Below are positions 8,148 through 17,238 of a stretch of DNA of 64,000 nt, one piece after another. The stretch is taken from positions 1 through 64,000 of the forward strand of contig CAIRCN010000006.1 in assembly GCA_903877135.1 (NCBI GenBank). Reading direction: 5' to 3'. Source of the DNA: an uncultured Opitutia bacterium (GTDB lineage Bacteria > Verrucomicrobiota > Verrucomicrobiia > Opitutales > Opitutaceae). The notes under the pieces are model-generated. The model made no database searches. It saw only the letters and a list, made by a program, of their open reading frames with translations, and had not been told where the DNA came from. Made by a program: the position numbers and the translations under genes. The first letter of the stretch is position 1, and every line of letters begins with the position of its first letter.

Positions 8148-10418
8148 CTATGGGCGCAGGCGCGCGAGACCGAGTTCGGTGCCGGTGTCGTCGCGCAGGA
8201 CAATTAGCGTGCGGGCGAGGGAGAATCGCTGGTTACCGCGGTTGAAATAGACGCGAAGCAGGGCCGGGCCGCCGTTGGTGGGCGGAGACGCGGCGGCGAC
8301 GGTCGGGCCGGTGGGGTCGCCTTGTAGGCTGATCGGGGTGAGGCTGAGACGGGCGTTGGTGGCGTCGAGGTGCAGCGGCGCGCAGTCCGGAAACTCCATT
8401 TCGCTGATTTCCACGGAGGCGATACGGGGGCCCGACGAGAGGAGGACGGTGATCTGGAGCAGGGTGTCGAATGGATCGGTTGCACTGACGGTGCCGGTGG
8501 GCCGCTGGCGCAGTTCGGCGGTGAGCAGCGGTGCGATGTGGCGGCCGTGGCGGACCCGAAACTCGAAGCCGTCGACCGAGAAGGCCGGTTCATACGTGCG
8601 CATAAGGTAGTCGTAGAGCGGGCCGGCGGGAGTGAGGCCGCGTTGGCGGAGGAAATCGACGTGGCCGCTCTGCACGATGATGCCGCTGCGGGGATGCGCC
8701 TCGAGGACGTGGATGATCGCCTGCTGCTGGGTATCGTCGAGAAGGGAGAACCAGTGGGTGACATTGGCGAGCGTCGGCGAGGGGAGACCGGTCCAAAGGT
8801 TGAAACTGAACATGCCGGGAAGCGAGAAGAGCAGGTCGGTGTGCGCGGCGGCGTTGAGACAGAGCAAGCGGTAGGTCGCGGTGGTGCTGTCGGGCAGGCG
8901 CAGACTTGCGGCACCCGGCAGGCCGAGAGGTCGGCTGTCGAGGTAACGTGAGCCGATTTGCAGGAGGCGACCGCCGGTGATGATGGCGATGGCAGCGAAG
9001 ATCAGTTGCGTCGTCAGACGGATTTTTGAGAACAACGGCGGGGCAAAGAGGGCGCGGTCGCGCAGCCACGCGGCGGCTTCCACCCCGCCGAGCACAGTGA
9101 GCGGCAGCGCGAGGAAGGTGCCCCACGCTATCTGGCTGCCGGGCACGGGGTAAGCGTGAAGCCATTGGCCGAGGAACAGCAGCGCGAGCCAGGTGCGTGC
9201 CGTAATGGCGAGGGTGTTTTCGCCCGGCAGCGGCCAGAGAAAAACCCAGAGAAACGGCAGCGAATAGGCGATGATGGTGTTGTCGGGGCTGGCATTAGGA
9301 AAACCGAGGATCGCGGCCGCGAGGCCCAAGCCGGCGAGAAGGCGCAGCACGGCGACTCCGCCATCAACCAGCATCATGCAGGCGGGATTTCTGTGAACAA
9401 ACACCGCTGCGACGAAGAGCGCGAGGGAGAGGATCGCGACGGTGAGTGTCCACGGCGGCCAAGGGAAGACCAAGCTGAAGTGCGCCGGATGGCGCAATGG
9501 TCCAAGGAGTGTGCCGTCGAGAATCTCTGCCGGGGATGAGCCGCGCGCCAACACCACGCCGAGCACGATCAGCGCGACGGCACAAGTGCCGGTGAGAGCG
9601 GAGAGAACCTCGCGACCGGAGAAGCGGAAGTCGGGTTCGGCTCTCGCGGCCCGGCCGGCCGACCAAGCGACGGGCACGGCGGCGAGGGCGAAGACGGCGG
9701 CGTAGATTTGCACCCACGGCGTGCCGAGCAGCGAGCGCATCAGCGCGAACGGCAGCAGTGCGAGTCCGGCGGCGACGAACCAGGGTGCGGCGCGGCGCAG
9801 GCCGGTGTGTCGGCTGTGCAGGAGCAGAAAGGTGCCGACGCTCAGCGCGGCGAAAACGCCAACGTTGATTTTTGTCAACATGAGGGCGGTGGAGAGGGCA
9901 CCGGCGAGCGCGGCCCAGCGTGCGTTTTTTTTCTCGGCAAGCAATCGGCAGCCCAGAGCGGCAAGAAGAGCAGTGAGGAAAGCAATGAGGGCGCCGGGGT
10001 GATTTGGCTCGCTCACCATGATCCACAGGTAAACGAAGACCGCCGCGAGCGTCGCAAGCGCGGCGCCGAAATTCCGCGTCGCCCGCCAAACGAGGGCGCA
10101 GGAAAGCCCGGCGGAGCCCGCCCAGGCGGCGAGCGTCAGCAGCCGACCGGCGACGTGCGTGAGCGGGAAACCGAGGAGATGTAGCCCGTAGTAGAGCACG
10201 TAGGGTAGAGGGCCGTATTGGGTGTAAACCGCGCCGTAGAGCCGGCCGTGCTCCGCAAAATTTCTAAGCGATAAGAGCACGTAGCCCTCGTCGTCGTAGA
10301 GCATGAACGTGCTGAACATCATCAGGCCTGCCGCGACAGTCAGCACAAGCGCGGCAAGAGCGAGGACGACGGCAGGCAAGCTGGACTGGCGCGGAGTCAA
10401 GGGGCCGGAGTCAGGCAA
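8148..10418 (-). CDS. Large GT-C-like membrane protein
   Basis: This 756-residue protein is the largest of the GT-C-like set. About a dozen hydrophobic segments span roughly residues 15-480, followed by a soluble C-terminal region of about 250 residues rich in beta-type sequence. The first extracytoplasmic loop contains MLYDDEGYVLL, an acidic cluster where GT-C enzymes keep their catalytic Asp/Glu, followed by YTQYGPLPYVLYY, a pattern common in uncharacterised GT39-like proteins. It is the last gene of a six-gene minus-strand run starting near 17204 and follows the GT2 gene with a 3-base gap. That spacing suggests the GT2 enzyme could supply its lipid-linked donor. Sugar specificity is unknown. 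Confidence 0.68.
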   Translation of the reverse strand: MPDSGPLTPRQSSLPAVVLALAALVLTVAAGLMMFSTFMLYDDEGYVLLSLRNFAEHGRLYGAVYTQYGPLPYVLYYGLHLLGFPLTHVAGRLLTLAAWAGSAGLSCALVWRATRNFGAALATLAAVFVYLWIMVSEPNHPGALIAFLTALLAALGCRLLAEKKNARWAALAGALSTALMLTKINVGVFAALSVGTFLLLHSRHTGLRRAAPWFVAAGLALLPFALMRSLLGTPWVQIYAAVFALAAVPVAWSAGRAARAEPDFRFSGREVLSALTGTCAVALIVLGVVLARGSSPAEILDGTLLGPLRHPAHFSLVFPWPPWTLTVAILSLALFVAAVFVHRNPACMMLVDGGVAVLRLLAGLGLAAAILGFPNASPDNTIIAYSLPFLWVFLWPLPGENTLAITARTWLALLFLGQWLHAYPVPGSQIAWGTFLALPLTVLGGVEAAAWLRDRALFAPPLFSKIRLTTQLIFAAIAIITGGRLLQIGSRYLDSRPLGLPGAASLRLPDSTTATYRLLCLNAAAHTDLLFSLPGMFSFNLWTGLPSPTLANVTHWFSLLDDTQQQAIIHVLEAHPRSGIIVQSGHVDFLRQRGLTPAGPLYDYLMRTYEPAFSVDGFEFRVRHGRHIAPLLTAELRQRPTGTVSATDPFDTLLQITVLLSSGPRIASVEISEMEFPDCAPLHLDATNARLSLTPISLQGDPTGPTVAAASPPTNGGPALLRVYFNRGNQRFSLARTLIVLRDDTGTELGLARLRP

Positions 10419-10421
10419 AGC

Positions 10422-11375
10422 TTACTTGGCCGGCCGCCGCGCCGCCGGTTTCACGAGGTAAACGGGCCGTTGTTTCACCTCGTCGTAGATGCGGCCGAGG
10501 TATTCGCCGAGCACGCCGATGCCGATGAGCTGCACGCCGCCAAGGAATAGGACAAGCGTGACGAGAGTGGTGAAACCGGTGGCGGCGGTCTCGACGCCGA
10601 GGATGCGGCGCACGGCGAAGAACACGCCGACGGCGAAGCCGCTGAGCGCGACAAAGCAGCCGGTGTAGGTCAGCAGGCGCAGTGGCAGGTAGGAAAAACT
10701 AAAAAGCCCGTCGAAGGCATAGCTGACGAGTTTGCCGAAGGTGTGCTGCGAGTGTCCGGCGGCGCGTTCGTGTCGGTCGTAGGGCACGTCGGCGGCGGGA
10801 AAGCCGATCCACGCGCGGAGACCCGGGAAAAACCGGTGGCGTTCGGGGAGCTGGTTGAACGCCTCGACCGCGGCGTGGCCGAGCAGGCCGAAGGTGCCGG
10901 TGTTGGGCTCGACAGGATAATCGATGAGCTTGCCGAAGCAGGCGTGGAACAGGTCGAAGCCGGCGCGGCGCCAGCCGGTCTCCTGACGCGAGCGGCGTTT
11001 GGCACGCACGACCTCGGCTCCATCGCGCCAGGCGGCGACGAGCGCGGGGATTAGTTCCGGCGGGTCCTGCAGGTCGGCGTCCATGGTGACGACCGCGTCG
11101 GCACCGGTGGCGGCGGCGATGCCGGCGGAGAGGGCACTTTGAAAGCCGAAGTTGCGCGAGAGCTCGACGAAGCGGAAACGCGGGTCGCGGGCGACGTGCG
11201 CCCGGATCAGTTCGGCCGAGCGGTCGCGGCTGCCGTCATCCACAAGCACGGCGCTCCAGATGCAGCCGAGTTCGCCGTCGAAGAGGGCGGTCAAGCGGGC
11301 AAACAATTCGGGCAGGACGCTTTGTTCGTTACAAACGGGGAGGACGACGGTGACGGTGGGGCGGGGATCGGTCAT
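10422..11375 (-). CDS. GT2 polyprenyl-phosphate glycosyltransferase (GtrB/ArnC-like)
   Basis: This 317-residue enzyme has a GT-A catalytic domain at about residues 7-225, with VVLPVCNE at the start, VDDGSRD near residue 45 and DADLQDPPEL near residue 100, the nucleotide-sugar and metal binding acidic motifs. Two membrane segments follow, at roughly residues 235-255 and 270-290, then GIGVLGEYLGRIYDEVKQRP, the hallmark C-terminal signature of the GtrB/ArnC/DPM-like family. These enzymes transfer a sugar from a nucleotide donor to undecaprenyl phosphate on the cytoplasmic face. The start overlaps the upstream stop by 4 bases (11372-11375). It is the best candidate in the window for making the lipid-linked donor used by the surrounding GT-C proteins. 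Confidence 0.9.
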   Translation of the reverse strand: MTDPRPTVTVVLPVCNEQSVLPELFARLTALFDGELGCIWSAVLVDDGSRDRSAELIRAHVARDPRFRFVELSRNFGFQSALSAGIAAATGADAVVTMDADLQDPPELIPALVAAWRDGAEVVRAKRRSRQETGWRRAGFDLFHACFGKLIDYPVEPNTGTFGLLGHAAVEAFNQLPERHRFFPGLRAWIGFPAADVPYDRHERAAGHSQHTFGKLVSYAFDGLFSFSYLPLRLLTYTGCFVALSGFAVGVFFAVRRILGVETAATGFTTLVTLVLFLGGVQLIGIGVLGEYLGRIYDEVKQRPVYLVKPAARRPAK

Positions 11376-13051
11376 GGTTCGGACTGGGCGGAGCGGACGC
11401 GCACGAGGGCGAGTATGAGGATTGCGGCGAGCAGGGCGAGCATAAGCGCGAAAGGCAGAGGGAGAACATCGGTAAAAAACGCGAGGTGGTGGCGGACTTT
11501 GCCGCCGAGGTTAAGGAGGGCGGTCTCGTTGTAGCTGGTTAAGGTGTCGGCCGGATCGCGCCCGGGGGCGAGCCAGCGGTCAAGCGTGTAGCTTTGCGCG
11601 GCGAATTGCAGGGCGATGCCGAGCACGAGGTCCGCCGTTGCGCCGGCGATGAGCGCAAGGCGCCAGCCGCGGGCGAGGCTCGTCCAGCGCGCGGCGAGAA
11701 AGGTCAGTCCGAGCACGACGATTGTCTGTAGGCAGATATGCACGAGGCCCCAGGTATCGCGAGCGCCGTGGACGGCCACACCGAGCAGAATCCCGCCACC
11801 GACAAAGAACGCCCAGAACCAGTGCCGAACTGGAGTGTCCTTTCTATAGCTTCGGACGATTTCAGCTGTGATCGCGAGCCAGCCGATGCTACCGAAGACG
11901 AAGAGAAGGTTGACTTGGTAGAGCTGGAAAAACCAGTCGCGCCAGTAACCCCACGGGCTGCGTTGCGTGATGAGCGCGGGGTCGACGGTGCGGAAAAAAT
12001 GCGGGACGACAGTATCGCGCAGGTTGAGCGTGATCTTCAGGAGTTGGTTGCCGTGCTGCGCGTCTTTGGAGGTGACGCTGGAGTTGGAGAGAAGCGTCGT
12101 ATGCGGGCCGTAGGTGGCGAGGGACCAGCCAAACCAGGTCGCAAGGACGAGCGCGGCGATGAGCACGAGCCGCGCCGTAGTGCGCCAGGGCGGGTGATGA
12201 AAGAATATCCAAGCGAGAGCGAGGAGCAGTGCGAAGGGTGCGGCTGAATAGTGCGTGAGGATGCCCGCGGCGAGAAAGATGGCGCAAAGCGGGCCGGCGG
12301 CGCGTGGCGCATCGGCGTCGCGGGTGCGCAGGAAGAAATACAGGCCGCCGAGGATGTAGGCGACAGCGAGGAGTTTGGTCCAGGCGAAGGTCGCGTTCTC
12401 GACGAAGGAAGGGCTGACCATCAGCAGCACGGCGAGGACCGCCATCGCCTGGCGTCCGCCGCCGAAGCGGCGCGCAAGCAGCGAGGCGGGGAGGAAGGCG
12501 AGGGAGTTGAGCAGCGCCGTGAACAGCTGGTAGTGCGCAAAGCTCACCTGCGTGACGGCGAGGAAGGCGCCGGTAACTAGGTTCGCCAGCGGCGGGCGTG
12601 CGGGCAGGGCGTAGGAGCCGAGGAATTTCGTGTCACGCGGCCAACGTTCGAGGAAGAAGCGGGTGCGCTCCCAGTGTTCAAACCAGTCGCCCGCCCAGCC
12701 GCCTCCGGAGTAGCTTGCAACGGTCGCGAGCCAGCCGAGGCACCAGCCGGCGACGAGCAATTGGCCTACGATCATCGCCTGGGCATCGGCGTCGCGCCAC
12801 GCTTGGGCGAGCGCGCGCGACCCAACGGTGAGGCCGATGGTGCCCAACGCGGGCAGCGTCCAAAAGACGGCCGTTGGCAGGGCCCATACGTAAACGCCCC
12901 ACGCGAATAAATAGACGCCAAGCAGGGACAACGCGACGCTGGCGGCGATTTTTTCCGCGGGTGCCAGCGGAAGCCGCACGGCGACAGGCCACCCGAGCCC
13001 GAACGCGACGCCGAGGAAAAGCAGCAACGAAAGGAGGAGAGAGGAAGGCAT
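11372..13051 (-). CDS. GT-C-like integral membrane protein
   Basis: This 559-residue protein is strongly hydrophobic with about a dozen predicted membrane segments from the first residues onward. The longest early loop carries GDWFEHWERTRFFLERW with several acidic residues, followed by PARPPLANLV, an arrangement like the acidic loop and P-x-x-P-L motif of GT39-like enzymes. A short polar loop and one further hydrophobic stretch close the protein. It overlaps the downstream GT2 gene by 4 bases as ATGA and is therefore coupled to it. The family assignment rests on topology and these loop motifs; it could also be a Wzy-like polymerase. Substrate is unknown. Confidence 0.62.
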   Translation of the reverse strand: MPSSLLLSLLLFLGVAFGLGWPVAVRLPLAPAEKIAASVALSLLGVYLFAWGVYVWALPTAVFWTLPALGTIGLTVGSRALAQAWRDADAQAMIVGQLLVAGWCLGWLATVASYSGGGWAGDWFEHWERTRFFLERWPRDTKFLGSYALPARPPLANLVTGAFLAVTQVSFAHYQLFTALLNSLAFLPASLLARRFGGGRQAMAVLAVLLMVSPSFVENATFAWTKLLAVAYILGGLYFFLRTRDADAPRAAGPLCAIFLAAGILTHYSAAPFALLLALAWIFFHHPPWRTTARLVLIAALVLATWFGWSLATYGPHTTLLSNSSVTSKDAQHGNQLLKITLNLRDTVVPHFFRTVDPALITQRSPWGYWRDWFFQLYQVNLLFVFGSIGWLAITAEIVRSYRKDTPVRHWFWAFFVGGGILLGVAVHGARDTWGLVHICLQTIVVLGLTFLAARWTSLARGWRLALIAGATADLVLGIALQFAAQSYTLDRWLAPGRDPADTLTSYNETALLNLGGKVRHHLAFFTDVLPLPFALMLALLAAILILALVRVRSAQSEP

Positions 13052-13096
13052 GCGCGCGAGTCGCCACTCAAGCTGATCGCGGCGCGGCGGGCGATT

Positions 13097-14902
13097 TTAT
13101 TTTCGCGGCGAATCGACGATCTGTAGCAGGATTTGATCGGTGTCCGACCAGAGGGCTCGGAGAGTGCCGGCTGGTTCGCGAAACAGCGCGCTGCGCGCCA
13201 GGTAGAGTTCGTTGACGGAACCCTTGGTCAGAAAAATATAACTGATCCCAGCGGCCTGGAGCCGGCGGGCAATCGTCGTTGCGGTCGCGGCGGGATCGAA
13301 AAGGAAACGCACTTCTGGGCTCCATAGCGGCACGGGGTGCGCGCCTTGCGCGGCGAGTTGCACATGGGGGCCGAGCACGAGTATCCGCTCGGAACCGGCG
13401 CGCTGCGCGACTTCACGATAGAGCAGTCGGGAATTGTAGTCCTGAAACGCACGCCCGGTGGCGAGCCACGCGGTGGGCGGAACCTTATAGGGGTTGGATG
13501 GCAGCACGAGGGCGCGTAGCGCGGCGTCGCAGGCGAAGAGAGCGAGCGCGATACTCGCGCCAGCAAGGTAACGTCGGCTGGGCAGCCAGCGGGCTGCGGC
13601 TGCACCACCGCATACGGCACCGAGCACGAGCGCCGGGCTCAGCACGCGCAGCGCATAAATGAAACCCGCGGCAGTATAGCCGAGGGAAGCGGCCCAGAGC
13701 GCAACCACAAAGGCGACGGCTGCCAGCAGCGCGCGCAACCGGCGAAAATAAACCATCGCGCCTGCCGCGCCGCCGAGCAGGGCCGCGGCTGCGTTGATGA
13801 TGATGAGTCGCAGCACTTCTGGTGGCAGGTGCGACCAGCCAAATTCGCGTTGGTAGCTCTCGGTGAGCCAGGTATGCGCTGAGTTCACGGGAAACCAGCC
13901 GGCGAGATCGAGATCGAAGAGCGGATTGCCGGTGCGCAGCCAGTTGCGCTCATACCACGGTAACGCGCCGAGGGCGGCGACCGTCGCGAAGGTCAGCAGC
14001 ATCCGCGGCGATAACCGGCGCGCGAGACCGAGGGCGAGGCCAAGGAGCGGCCACGAAAGGCCGTATTCGCGCGCTAGCGCGCCGAGCGCAGCGGCCAGCG
14101 CCGCGGCCACGACGGCCGGCACTGTCTCTTCGCTGCGCGAGCGCGGCAACCAGAGCAGCATCGCAACGAGCGAAAGTGTGGTCAACCCGGTCTCTTGGCC
14201 CATCGCCGTGCTCCACAACACCAGCGGCGAGCACGCAACCAGCGCCAGCGCGAACATAGCGGCGCGGTCGGAAAAATACTTGCGCGCGAGCGCAAAGGAT
14301 GCGGCTAGGAGCAGCACGAACTGAGTGAGCACGACGGGCGCCGTGAGCACAGGACGCGTGGCGCGTGCGAGCGAATAGGCGAGGAAATAGAGCGTCGAGA
14401 CCGCGGGCGCGATGCCGTCGGGCCACGCATAGATCTCGTAATCAGCGGCGGACATCGGCGGATAAAAATTCAGCGTGCCGCGCGCGAGCATCTGCCGTGC
14501 GAGCCAATCCCAGCGAAAGATCGTGTCGATGCCGGACAGGGGTTGTGCGAGGGCGCGGTAGGCTACGACGGCGAGGGCGGGCACCAGCGGCACCAACAGC
14601 GGCCAGTGTTCGCGCCACGCGTATGAAACCGCCGGCGGAACAGTGGCGGCCGGCGGTAATTTGTTATGTGCGGCGACAATCGCGAGTGCCGTGACTCCGG
14701 CCCATGCGCACCAGACAACGGCGAGTGAGAGCGGCAGGTGTAGGGCATCAAGCACGAGCACGAGATTGGTGATTGCCGTGGCGCCGCCGAGGAAACCCGC
14801 CAGCAGCGGCTGTGGCACCCGCCACGCGCGCGCAATCCACCACCCTGGCAGAGCAAGCAGAGCGACGGCCAGGGTTCCGAAAAACAGATCGGCCGGCATC
14901 AT
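13097..14902 (-). CDS. GT-C-like integral membrane protein
   Basis: This 601-residue protein has about a dozen hydrophobic segments and a C-terminal extracytoplasmic domain of about 130 residues containing RILVLGPHVQLAAQG. The first long loop reads GIDTIFRWDWLARQML and then MSAADYEIYAWPDG, offering the acidic residues expected of a GT-C enzyme acting on a polyprenyl-phosphate donor. The first ATG (14902) overlaps the TGA of the upstream gene, so the two are translationally coupled; a second ATG follows immediately. It belongs to the six-gene minus-strand run from 17204 to 8148. No closer family could be recognised, so the activity remains a topology-based inference. Confidence 0.62.
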   Translation of the reverse strand: MMPADLFFGTLAVALLALPGWWIARAWRVPQPLLAGFLGGATAITNLVLVLDALHLPLSLAVVWCAWAGVTALAIVAAHNKLPPAATVPPAVSYAWREHWPLLVPLVPALAVVAYRALAQPLSGIDTIFRWDWLARQMLARGTLNFYPPMSAADYEIYAWPDGIAPAVSTLYFLAYSLARATRPVLTAPVVLTQFVLLLAASFALARKYFSDRAAMFALALVACSPLVLWSTAMGQETGLTTLSLVAMLLWLPRSRSEETVPAVVAAALAAALGALAREYGLSWPLLGLALGLARRLSPRMLLTFATVAALGALPWYERNWLRTGNPLFDLDLAGWFPVNSAHTWLTESYQREFGWSHLPPEVLRLIIINAAAALLGGAAGAMVYFRRLRALLAAVAFVVALWAASLGYTAAGFIYALRVLSPALVLGAVCGGAAAARWLPSRRYLAGASIALALFACDAALRALVLPSNPYKVPPTAWLATGRAFQDYNSRLLYREVAQRAGSERILVLGPHVQLAAQGAHPVPLWSPEVRFLFDPAATATTIARRLQAAGISYIFLTKGSVNELYLARSALFREPAGTLRALWSDTDQILLQIVDSPRK

Positions 14903-16482
14903 GGCGGTCGCCCGTCGTGTGCACCCGTTCGCGCGAAGACAAAATATACGGCGTCGAACTCGGGATAACCCCGGCCCGGTAGCACGGCGACCGCATCTAG
15001 TGCGGCACGCACATCGAATACGCGCACGAGCCGATAGACGTCGATCAGCAACCGGGGCTGCTCCGCGCGCACGCTGTCCATCTGATCGGGTCGCAGCACG
15101 AGCCAGTTGGGCCGCAACGCGGCGATGATCGATGCGTGCGGTTGCGCTCCTGCTCGCCGGGCAGCCACGACTTCCGGCGAGGCAAGCCCGGGGTAGTCCA
15201 GCATTTTCAGGTTGGAGAAAAATCCGATGTAGCCGAGCGGCTCGAGGTAGACGTTTTCACCGGGCGCCGCGTGCGCACGGAGCCAGCGGCCGACGGCGGT
15301 GCGTTGGCCATCCTCGATGATTGCTTGTTGTGTGCGCATCTGCCACGCCACGGCGAGAATCAGCGCTAGTTGCAACCCGATCAGCGTGCTGACGAACACG
15401 CGCACCAGACCCGGCCCGCGAGGCGCGGCCCGCCAGGCTGCATCGAGCAGAAATGCCCACGCGAGAAACGCGAGCGCCTGCCACGCCGGATAATACCACG
15501 GCGAGCGCGGAAGGTATTCGACATAGAATCCGCCGAGGAAAAACGCCACCGAGGCCACGCGGCCCGCCGGCCGCACTGCGGGCCACGCCCAGGCGAGGGC
15601 CGCGCCGACCGCGAGCAGCCGTGACACCCAGGCGAGCGCACCCGGCCAGCCGCCGAAATAAAAATACGCCGGCATGAACAAATCGTGCAGCGCGGTGTGG
15701 CCAAACAGCAGCCGCCACGGGTAGAACAGAAGCGCACGGCCCAGTTCGCCCGTCACATAGTGAGAAACTTTTGCGAGCATAGTGTGCGGCACTGGCGAGC
15801 CGTAGTAGACCCACGCGAAAATCAGCCACGGAAGGTAGAGTGCGAAGCCGAGGCCAACGGCACCGATCAGCCTTCGCAGCCGCGCGCCCCGCTCCGATTC
15901 GACACTGAGCGCGAGCCATGCGACCGCCAGCGCGGTGAAAAACACGCCACCGTCGGGCCGCGTCCATTGCAGTCCGGCGCAGCCGAGCGCGATTTGCCAA
16001 GCGGGCGCTTCGGTCACCAGCGCATGCCACGTCAGCACGACGAAGAAGATCATGAGCGCGGCTTCCTGCCCGTTGATCGCGAAGTCGATGGTCTTGGGAT
16101 CAAGCGCCCAGAGTGCGGCCGCCGCACCGGCGACAAACTGCCCCGCTCCGGCGCGGAGCATAGTGCGCGTGGCGAGCCACAATGCGGCGCCGAGCGCCGC
16201 GGCGCTTAGGAGACGGAAACACCAGAGTGCCCGCGACACGACCCCGTCACCACCGCCGAGCGCGAAGACCGCTGGCAACAGAGTGCCGAGCGGCGAGGTG
16301 AATGTATGAACGCGTTCGCCGGGTTGGTAAACAAGGCCGTGACCGGTCGCGAGGTTAAGGCTGCTGCGAAATGTGATGAAGTAGTCCTCCCACACGTGCC
16401 CGGTGTAGACAGCGAACCCAAGGCATGCCGCGACGGCCACCGTTGCCGCCAGCATCGGGAGGCGTGGCGCGGAGGAAGTCAT
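14899..16482 (-). CDS. AftB-like GT-C membrane glycosyltransferase
   Basis: This 527-residue polytopic protein starts with a membrane segment followed by VWEDYFITFRSSLNLATG, then GLVYQPGERVHTFTSPLGT. The D/E-D-Y/A-x-I-x-F-R, N-x-x-x-G-x-G-L-V and G-E-R-V-x-x-x-T series is the conserved first loop of the AftB-type (GT89-like) arabinofuranosyltransferases and their many uncharacterised bacterial relatives. The acidic pair in that loop is the presumed catalytic site, and the donor in characterised members is decaprenyl-phosphoryl arabinose. About ten further membrane segments and a soluble C-terminal domain follow. The stop overlaps the start of the next gene. Whether the sugar is a pentose here cannot be told. 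Confidence 0.75.
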   Translation of the reverse strand: MTSSAPRLPMLAATVAVAACLGFAVYTGHVWEDYFITFRSSLNLATGHGLVYQPGERVHTFTSPLGTLLPAVFALGGGDGVVSRALWCFRLLSAAALGAALWLATRTMLRAGAGQFVAGAAAALWALDPKTIDFAINGQEAALMIFFVVLTWHALVTEAPAWQIALGCAGLQWTRPDGGVFFTALAVAWLALSVESERGARLRRLIGAVGLGFALYLPWLIFAWVYYGSPVPHTMLAKVSHYVTGELGRALLFYPWRLLFGHTALHDLFMPAYFYFGGWPGALAWVSRLLAVGAALAWAWPAVRPAGRVASVAFFLGGFYVEYLPRSPWYYPAWQALAFLAWAFLLDAAWRAAPRGPGLVRVFVSTLIGLQLALILAVAWQMRTQQAIIEDGQRTAVGRWLRAHAAPGENVYLEPLGYIGFFSNLKMLDYPGLASPEVVAARRAGAQPHASIIAALRPNWLVLRPDQMDSVRAEQPRLLIDVYRLVRVFDVRAALDAVAVLPGRGYPEFDAVYFVFARTGAHDGRPP

Positions 16483-16514
16483 CTCGGCATGGGCGGGCTG
16501 CGTTCGTCGGGGCG

Positions 16515-17204
16515 TCAGCGGAAGAAGTTATATTTCGCGATGGCGTAAAGCGCGCGGAAGCCGTCGCGCCAACCGATCTTTTTTCCCTCCGAGTAGGTGC
16601 GGCCGTAGTAGCTGATGCCGACCTCATAGATCACGCAGTCGAGCTTGGATACCTTGGCGATGATCTCCGGCTCGAAACCGAAACGGTTCTCCTCGATCGT
16701 GATTTTCTGGAGGATGTCGCGGCGGAACAGTTTGTAGCAGGTCTCCATGTCCGTGAGGTTCAGATTGGTGGCCATGTTCGAGAGGAGCGTGAGGAACTTA
16801 TTGCCGACCATGTGCCAGAAATAAACGACGCGGTGTGCCTCGCCGCCCGAAAAACGCGAGCCGAAGACGACGTCGGCTTTGCCGTCGAGGATGGGACGGA
16901 GAAGCTTCGGATATTCCTGGGGATCGTATTCGAGGTCGGCGTCTTGCACGATGACGGCGTCGCCCGTCGCGGCGGCGAAGCCCGTGCGGAGAGCGGCGCC
17001 CTTGCCCTGGTTGACGTCGTGAAAAATGATCCTGTCAACGAGTGGCATAATCTGGGTTCGCAACAGATCGCGGGTGCCGTCGCGGGAACAGTCGTCGACG
17101 ATGATGATCTCCTTGTCCTTGACGGGTGCGGCGCGCACACGGTCGACAATGGTGCGGATGGTCTTGGCCTCGTTGTAGCAGGGGATGACGATGGTGAGCT
17201 TCAT
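16515..17204 (-). CDS. GT2 dolichol-phosphate-mannose-synthase-like glycosyltransferase
   Basis: This 229-residue soluble GT-A enzyme has [12 protein letters not shown] at the start, [12 protein letters not shown] near residue 35 and [15 protein letters not shown] near residue 88, giving the DxD-type nucleotide-sugar site. The C-terminal part ([14 protein letters not shown], then FGFEPEI and [13 protein letters not shown]) matches the short, membrane-anchor-free branch of dolichyl/polyprenyl-phosphate sugar synthases. It heads the minus-strand run of GT-C genes and is divergent from the flippase gene at 17239, so a promoter region probably lies in the short gap. Likely role: make a polyprenyl-phosphate hexose from a nucleotide sugar in the cytoplasm for the downstream membrane transferases. 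Confidence 0.88.
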   Translation of the reverse strand: MKLTIVIPCYNEAKTIRTIVDRVRAAPVKDKEIIIVDDCSRDGTRDLLRTQIMPLVDRIIFHDVNQGKGAALRTGFAAATGDAVIVQDADLEYDPQEYPKLLRPILDGKADVVFGSRFSGGEAHRVVYFWHMVGNKFLTLLSNMATNLNLTDMETCYKLFRRDILQKITIEENRFGFEPEIIAKVSKLDCVIYEVGISYYGRTYSEGKKIGWRDGFRALYAIAKYNFFR

Positions 17205-17238
17205 GCGGGCGACGCGCGGAGGCTAGGCGGCGCGGGGG

